DNA of 58,832 nt from Bryobacterales bacterium (lineage in GTDB: Bacteria; Acidobacteriota; Terriglobia; Bryobacterales; Bryobacteraceae). The translations under genes and the position numbers were made by a program. The stretch covers positions 1 through 58,832 of the forward strand of contig PMSX01000182.1 of assembly GCA_003167495.1 (NCBI GenBank). The letters run 5' to 3'. The notes beneath the pieces were generated by a model that saw only the letters and a program-made list of their open reading frames with translations, was not told where the DNA came from and did no database searches. Of the stretch, positions 54,977 to 58,832 are shown piece after piece. Within the stretch, counting starts at the first letter, position 1. Each line of letters starts with the position of its first letter.

Positions 54977-55228
54977 GGCGGTAAGCCGAGATGCCTGCAA
55001 GATGTACACGCATCTCATCTAACCCAATGATTCTGTGTCGGTTAGCCTCACGCTGACGTTCGCCTTCGTCGGTAACAGGGGACAGGGTCTCATCCTTCTT
55101 ATTTTCAGAGACATAGATCTGACCGTGTTAGCTGAAATGCCCGTCTGGCCAGTGGATTGGGCCTCACTTTGAATCAACAACTTAAGTCGGTTGTGTGTAC
55201 ATATTGCACGCATCTCGGCTTACCGCCA
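54977..55228. mobile_element. MITE-like element with 33-base terminal inverted repeats
   Basis: The left end (54977-55009) starts GGCGGTAAGCCGAGATGC and ends GTACAC. The right end (55196-55228) is its reverse complement with 31 of 33 positions matching. The 186 bases inside have no gene. No clear target duplication is seen at the outer edges. It lies between the lipoprotein and the DUF6876-like gene. Probably moved by a transposase elsewhere that uses the same ends. Confidence 0.65.
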
Positions 55229-55291
55229 ATTAAAGCTAAATGACAAAGAGGCCACGCCGGGATGTTCCTGACGTGGCCTGTGCTGGCATGG

Positions 55292-55672
55292 TCAATATTC
55301 ACTGGGCAGGTGGATGACGTTGTTGGCGAAATAAAGCGTGATAGTTTCGAGCGGGAAATCGGTGTACTGGATTTCTTTGCTAAAGACCACGTTCTCGTTG
55401 CCGTCGTCACAGGTGAGGCTGGCGGTCTTGTCGGGCCGAACGTTGAGTCTCCAGACTTGGAACTCTTCGGCGGCAACGCTCTTGTCGTAGGGCTGAATCA
55501 GCGCGATCTCGTCAAGAAGCCAATAGGCTTCGCCGTGCTCGGCGACATGCTGCGCGCCCTCGCTGTAGAGAACAGTTCGGTTGACGGAATGCCGGTACCA
55601 CTGTTCTGTTCCCGTGAATTGCGCCAGCTCGTCGGCGCTGAGAGTCTTCTTCTTTGGTGTGTCTGATTGCAT
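55292..55672 (-). CDS. DUF6876-like protein
   Basis: 126 residues. The pattern FTGTEQWYRHSVNRTVLYSEG, AYWLLDEIALIQ, FQVWRLNV, LTCDDGNEN, QYTDFPLETITLYF and the ending LPSEY is the DUF6876 family as I recall it, a small soluble protein often carried on plasmids and ICEs with unknown function. AAGGAGATCACC precedes the ATG on the minus strand, a strong ribosome site. Confidence 0.75.
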   Translation of the reverse strand: MQSDTPKKKTLSADELAQFTGTEQWYRHSVNRTVLYSEGAQHVAEHGEAYWLLDEIALIQPYDKSVAAEEFQVWRLNVRPDKTASLTCDDGNENVVFSKEIQYTDFPLETITLYFANNVIHLPSEY

Positions 55673-55726
55673 GGTGATCTCCTTTTGTCGTGTGCTTTCT
55701 GCACAGGACCGAAGGAGCTGGCGTCA

Positions 55727-55941
55727 GTCAAGGCCGAAGCGGAGCGGAGTGCACCTTGGCCTTGACAGCCAGCTTCCATGAGAAGGCCTTCCTCTGTCAA
55801 CAAAAATCTTTCACTCGCGCGATTTTTTTGGGGGATCGCGCAAGGGGGCTTGCCCTCTTGCGGGGGGAGCCGCCGTTTTTGCGGCGTGGGGGGAACCCGC
55901 CCCGCCCCGGCTTTCCCTGAGGGGAAACGGGAAAGGGGACT
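55727..55941. other. G-rich region with several hairpins, no gene
   Basis: GTCAAGGCC (55727-55735) pairs with GGCCTTGAC (55758-55766), flanked by further complementary bases GCTGGC/GCCAGC. GCGCGAT (55817) pairs with ATCGCGC (55835), and GCCGC (55869) with GCGGC (55881). Between and after them lie runs of four to six G. The region lies upstream of the DUF6876-like gene and may hold its promoter, or be a plasmid-type single-strand signal. From 55942 to the IS110 edge nothing is recognised. Confidence 0.35.
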
Positions 55942-56198
55942 AAAGATTCCTTCCTTGCTACCGCAGGCTATGAACTCGGTCTATAGCCGCTCCATTACTT
56001 CACTTCACAACCGCCGATTCGCCCTGCTTCCATTCGCACTCTTTGTGGAGCAGTTTGCTCCGGTGCCAGTTGGGGTCCTCAATATTGTGTTCGGGTGCTG
56101 CCATCTAGGGATTCGAACTGACCCTCTCCGAGAAGAACGTCGTTCCTAGCTGCTGTCGCAGTCACCCGGACTCGGCGATTTGCGAAAAAACTAAATCC

Positions 56199-57326
56199 TC
56201 AAGCCGCTGGTTTCTTTTCGGCCGTTCGAGCGTTGCTGTTGCGGAGCGGTTCGTAGACTTCCCCGGTCACCCACAGTCGATGCAGCAGAACCGCCAGTTT
56301 GCGTGACACCGCCACAACCGCACGCTTCTTGGCATTCTTACCTCCGCGTTCCGCCAACTTGAGCCCCCAGCGTTTCAGATCGGTGTCTGGCCCACGCGCG
56401 CTCAGTATGTAATGCGCTCCTTGCACCAAAATTGTTCGAAGATAGCTATCGCCTTCCTTTGTGATGCGCAATTGCGGTTGACGATCTCCCGAATCCTTTT
56501 GCTTGGGCCGTAACCCTATGTAGCAACCCACGTCTCGGCTGCTCTCGAAGCGCCCCGCATCTCCGACCGTCAGTACGAACGTCAGAGCGATCAAAGTTCC
56601 TACTCCTTTGATTTGCTTCAGGAGTTCAGTTTCCGGATACTCTTTCCGGGCGATCTGCTCAATTCGTTCGTTGTACACGTCGATCTTTTCCGTCAAGGAT
56701 TCCACTTCTTCCAGTAACGGCCGCAGTGTCTCTTTCAAGGGAGCCGGCAGTGACTTCAACTGCTCGACACCGAGTTGGTCGGGATCACATTTGGGTATGC
56801 GCTCGCCGAGTGCTTTCACCAATCCGCGCGCCGCGTTCACTAGACTGGTCCGCGCCTCCATCAGGACCGAGCGTGCGCGAATCTCTAGCAAGTGCAATTG
56901 CGCTTGTTCGCTACGGTGCCGGATCGGTCGTAAGAGCTCCGGGTCCATGCGCGCCAGGCGAGCGAGCACTCGCGCATCCAATCGGTCGTTCTTTCGGCTG
57001 CTCGTGCTAATCAACTTCACTTGCCGTGCATTCGCCACAATCACTTCGTGTCCCAAAGCGATCAGCAAGCGGCTTACCCACGGAGAGTGTCCTCCCACTT
57101 CCATGGCGATTCGGCAGCGCCGCAACGCGCCGAACATTTGCATCATTCCTTTCTTGCTGGTTGGCACGCTGCCTTCCTCTGTTACCTCACCAGTGCCGTT
57201 TAGGACGCAATAGCGACTTGCCTTGTCTCCCAGGTCGATGCCAATGGTGATTAACTCTTGAGCACTTTTTGTGGTCTTCTTGGTGCCCTTCTTCAGACTC
57301 TGTTTCACGGTGTTATTCTTCTTCAT
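56199..57326 (-). CDS. IS110-family transposase (DEDD/serine recombinase)
   Basis: 375 residues and apparently intact. The N-terminal RuvC-like DEDD domain has Asp31 (GIDLGDK), Glu76 (AMEVGGHSPW), Asp114 and Asp117 (KNDRLDARVLARL). The C-terminal Tnp domain has GVGTLIALTFVLTVGDAGRF, the Ser of RFESSRDVGCYIGLRP and SYLRTILVQGAHYIL. IS110 recombinases act with a bridge RNA made from the element's own non-coding end; a folded segment lies immediately upstream. The Lys-rich N-terminal 20 residues could be an extension or the native start. Confidence 0.93.
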   Translation of the reverse strand: MKKNNTVKQSLKKGTKKTTKSAQELITIGIDLGDKASRYCVLNGTGEVTEEGSVPTSKKGMMQMFGALRRCRIAMEVGGHSPWVSRLLIALGHEVIVANARQVKLISTSSRKNDRLDARVLARLARMDPELLRPIRHRSEQAQLHLLEIRARSVLMEARTSLVNAARGLVKALGERIPKCDPDQLGVEQLKSLPAPLKETLRPLLEEVESLTEKIDVYNERIEQIARKEYPETELLKQIKGVGTLIALTFVLTVGDAGRFESSRDVGCYIGLRPKQKDSGDRQPQLRITKEGDSYLRTILVQGAHYILSARGPDTDLKRWGLKLAERGGKNAKKRAVVAVSRKLAVLLHRLWVTGEVYEPLRNSNARTAEKKPAA

Positions 57327-57400
57327 AAGCCGGTCCTTTCTGCACCTAATCGAGTGCGTTTACTGGAAAGCGTATCGCTCTTCCACTGAGGACCGGCCTT
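57327..57400 (-). ncRNA. Structured segment upstream of the transposase, candidate bridge-RNA part or leader
   Basis: A perfect 9 bp outer stem (GCCGGTCCT at 57329-57337 with AGGACCGGC at 57389-57397) closes two inner hairpins: GCAC/GTGC (57342-57357) and TGGAAaGCG/CGCtcTTCCA (57364-57385). It touches the transposase start codon. IS110-group elements encode a bridge RNA in this non-coding end. At about 74 bases it is shorter than the known bridge RNAs, so it may be only a part, or a translational control element. Confidence 0.4.
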
Positions 57401-57795
57401 CTCATCCCATCTAGGATGGGACGACAGCAGAAAGCAAAGATCCACTTTTCGCGACCAGTTTGGTTCGGCTTCTGAAGCGATAGATCAAACGAGGGCCTGG
57501 TCGCAATTGGAGCGTTGAGCACACGAGCGACACTTAGCCCGGATGTGATGGGACCGGTCGCAGATGCCTGCCGTCCGCGCTGTCCTGAGATTACACCCGC
57601 GGGAGTCTGCAGCGCGTCAGGTCTTCCTTTTAATCCGTAGCGTCGCGAAATGAGAATGGGGGATGGGTGTTCGGCGGTGTCGGAGGCGATTGCAGTACCG
57701 CCCGGGAGTGCTGCTTGCCGCCGGTGATACAGCCGCTTGGCGAAAAGGGCGAGGCCTGCCACTAGGAGCGCGATAGCAATCCATAACTGCAGCAT
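57346..57795 (-). CDS. Small membrane-anchored protein, 3' part probably replaced by IS110
   Basis: Open frame of 149 codons. Residues 1-20 are one hydrophobic helix (MLQLWIAIALLVAGLALFAK) followed by RLYHRRQAAL. The long remainder is of low information and its last 20 codons or so run into the proposed IS110 end. The true protein may have been short, like the 47-codon gene at 54024. It begins three bases after the stop of the tiny gene at 57799. Low confidence as a functional gene. Confidence 0.35.
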   Translation of the reverse strand: MLQLWIAIALLVAGLALFAKRLYHRRQAALPGGTAIASDTAEHPSPILISRRYGLKGRPDALQTPAGVISGQRGRQASATGPITSGLSVARVLNAPIATRPSFDLSLQKPNQTGREKWIFAFCCRPILDGMRRPVLSGRAIRFPVNALD

Positions 57796-57798
57796 TCG

Positions 57799-57981
57799 CT
57801 AGTGTCCTCCGCGCACCAGAAAGACCAGCAGCAACAGAATCCCAGCTGCGACGAGAAAGTACCCGGCGATCAACGGGCTTGGACGGGACCCCTGCAGGGC
57901 ATGCTCGGCCCGCTCTTCGTGAAAGCGAATGCCGGCGTCGCGATGCGCTTGGACTTCACGCGCTACTGTGACAAAACCCAT
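57799..57981 (-). CDS. Tiny membrane protein (first of second pair)
   Basis: 60 residues from the ATG at 57981: a polar N-terminus (VAREVQAHRDAGIRFHEERAEH) and one C-terminal helix (LIAGYFLVAAGILLLLVFLV) ending RGGH. The next tiny gene starts three bases later, like the pair at 54024-54257. Its start codon falls in the IS21-like repeat array, so the natural N-terminus may have been lost. Confidence 0.35.
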   Translation of the reverse strand: MGFVTVAREVQAHRDAGIRFHEERAEHALQGSRPSPLIAGYFLVAAGILLLLVFLVRGGH

Positions 57982-58131
57982 AACTCTGCCGAATTGGACC
58001 CATAACCTTGCCGCGGGATAGCTTTCTAAGCTCTTGATTCTTGGTCCATCGAAAATCTGAATGAAACAAGGATTGGACCCATAAGTTTGCCAGGAGTGCG
58101 AATTGGCCCCCATAATCTTGCCGGGAGCACA
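57973..58131. repeat. Degenerate 30-base repeats resembling an IS21-type transposon end
   Basis: The word ATTGGACCCATAAnnTTGCC recurs at 57993 and 58072 and, altered, at 58102 (ATTGGCCCCCATAATCTTGCC); a partial copy ACCCATAACTCTGCC is at 57976. The last two are adjacent 30-base units (58071-58100 and 58101-58130). The outer edge on the minus strand is 5'-TGTGCTCCCGG. Multiple ordered repeats and a TG end are typical of IS21-family termini; no istA/istB gene is present. Confidence 0.45.
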
Positions 58132-58832
58132 AAATGCGTCGGCCCACCGCGCCGGGCGTCACTGTACGATGAACCCGTGTTTCGACCACGACGAGATTTC
58201 GTTTGTTTCCGAGTGACCAACCGGACACAATCTGCGCGTTCACTTCAACGACTAGCGCGTTTTACGGCCAAGTGGAATCTGCAGTACGCGAGCTGAAGTC
58301 AGATCCCAGTCGACAGGCCAACTTTTGAGGACATATTGCCTATCGGTCAGACAAGCAGCGATCCAATTCGATCAAGCTTTGGAAGCCAAGGCATGATCGA
58401 CGAACCGGGCCTAAGCCCATCCCAGCAGGCTTTCAGCATTTTTGCAGGATGTCGTGTCTTAGCAAAGAGTTAGACCAACCGTGCTCCACAATCGACGTGA
58501 ATCGTCTCACCGGTGATCGCCTCGTTCCAGTCGTCGAGACCGTGGGAATGTGGGAATCCCGAAGGGATTCGCAAAGAGCGTGGGAAGGGTGGGAGGCCGG
58601 CATCATGGCCCTCCATGCTTTCCATACTCTGTCATTTCCATGATCTGCTTTTCGTCCGGCAATGCTGGGTGAACGGGTGCGCCACCCCGCCACGAAACAC
58701 TCTCGTGACCAGTTGTCTGTGAGTGCATTGGCGATTTGGCACTCGTCCAGACGCATCGCCGCCGAGAAGTGCGTTAGATTTGCTTGCCAAGAATCAGGGG
58801 CACATAGCTTCGGGCGTCTTGCAGCAATTGCT
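58132..58832. other. 700 bases without a convincing gene
   Basis: No frame with a family signature or good ribosome site. Between about 58540 and 58640 there is a short low-complexity stretch with repeated GTGGGA words. Contains the possible enoyl-reductase tail at 58470. Confidence 0.4.
58470..58529 (-). pseudogene. Possible C-terminal scrap of an enoyl-ACP reductase/SDR gene
   Basis: Minus-strand frame reads WNEAITGETIHVDCGARLV and then stops. AITGETIHVDCG is the typical end of FabI-like short-chain dehydrogenases. Nothing upstream in this frame continues the protein. Only 20 codons, so chance cannot be excluded. Confidence 0.3.

Larger units (their letters stand above)
56104..57411 (-). 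mobile_element. IS110-family insertion sequence, approximate limits
   Basis: The transposase gene plus flanks of about 95 bases (3' side) and 85 bases (5' side). Both proposed edges carry the same word CCATCTAGG (56101-56109 and 57406-57414), consistent with IS110 insertion at a short core without terminal inverted repeats or normal target duplication. If the right edge is correct, the element cut the small membrane-protein frame at 57346-57795. Total about 1.3 kb, usual for the family. Edges are provisional. Confidence 0.55.

Noticed and set aside
56101..56125. Minus strand contains GTTCGAATCC, like a tRNA T-loop and 3' end
   Set aside because: The flanking bases do not pair into a T-stem or acceptor stem, there is no D-arm or anticodon arm, and the place falls at the edge of the IS110 element.
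57973..58131. Short repeats considered as a CRISPR array
   Set aside because: Units are degenerate, two are directly adjacent without spacers, and no cas gene is near; they fit transposon-end repeats better.
28670..58832. Looked for an integrase, replication initiator, partition genes or a matched pair of attachment sites
   Set aside because: No tyrosine or serine recombinase, repA/parA-type gene or convincing direct repeat pair was seen, so neither ICE nor plasmid status is claimed.

Overview
The window looks like chromosome from an Acidobacteriota bacterium of the Solibacter/Bryobacter type carrying a large conjugative element. The lineage guess rests on a PadR-controlled orphan duplicated FtsX/MacB permease, very large TonB-dependent receptors with an N-terminal carboxypeptidase-regulatory-like domain, exported S8 and S53 peptidases, a fused cytochrome c/copper-oxygenase-like/TPR protein and an FG-GAP/ASPIC-UnbV protein. 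No rRNA or full tRNA gene was seen, so taxonomy is inference.

Region 1 (1-28.7 kb) is chromosome-like. It holds a 5'-truncated subtilisin, a sedolisin-family peptidase, a padR-permease operon, and a tight four-gene operon (6.4-10.7 kb) of exported enzymes: a Tat-exported PLP enzyme, a three-domain RidA protein, an SMP-30 lactonase-like protein and a subclass-B3-like metallo-beta-lactamase. Next come an exported protein of unknown function, a TPR protein, two tandem paralogous TonB-dependent receptors, the cytochrome/Cu/TPR protein divergent from an FG-GAP protein, a DinB protein divergent from a WYL regulator, an ATP-pyrophosphatase fused to a Cys4 module, two decayed genes and a stand-alone 5'-3' exonuclease.

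Region 2 (28.7-30.4 kb) is decayed DNA without a convincing gene. A 16-base sequence like a tRNA 5' end lies just before the conjugation genes.

Region 3 (30.4-53.9 kb) is a conjugation locus read entirely on the plus strand. It runs traF-traB-trbB-C-D-E-J-K-L-F-G-I (IncP/Ti-type mating-pair formation), then three unrecognised genes, then a DNA-processing set ordered like trwA-trwB-trwC of R388: a small ribbon-helix-helix-like protein, a VirD4/TraD-type coupling protein and a 1534-residue MobF relaxase-helicase. The interval before the small DNA-binding gene has a repeated GAAACCA/TGGTTTC array with a perfect 19-base palindrome, a good oriT candidate. The relaxase is the most unusual object here: a DnaG-like primase region (zinc-less CHC2-like plus Toprim) of about 500 residues sits inside the HUH relaxase domain, between the Tyr-Tyr motif and the three-histidine motif. 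No integrase, partition or replication-initiation gene is visible, so ICE versus plasmid cannot be decided.

Region 4 (53.9-58.8 kb) is accessory and mobile-element debris: tiny membrane-protein genes in pairs, a lipoprotein, a 252-base MITE-like element with 33-base inverted ends, a DUF6876-like gene, an intact IS110-family transposase with a folded non-coding segment upstream, a solo array resembling an IS21-type end, and a possible enoyl-ACP-reductase fragment.
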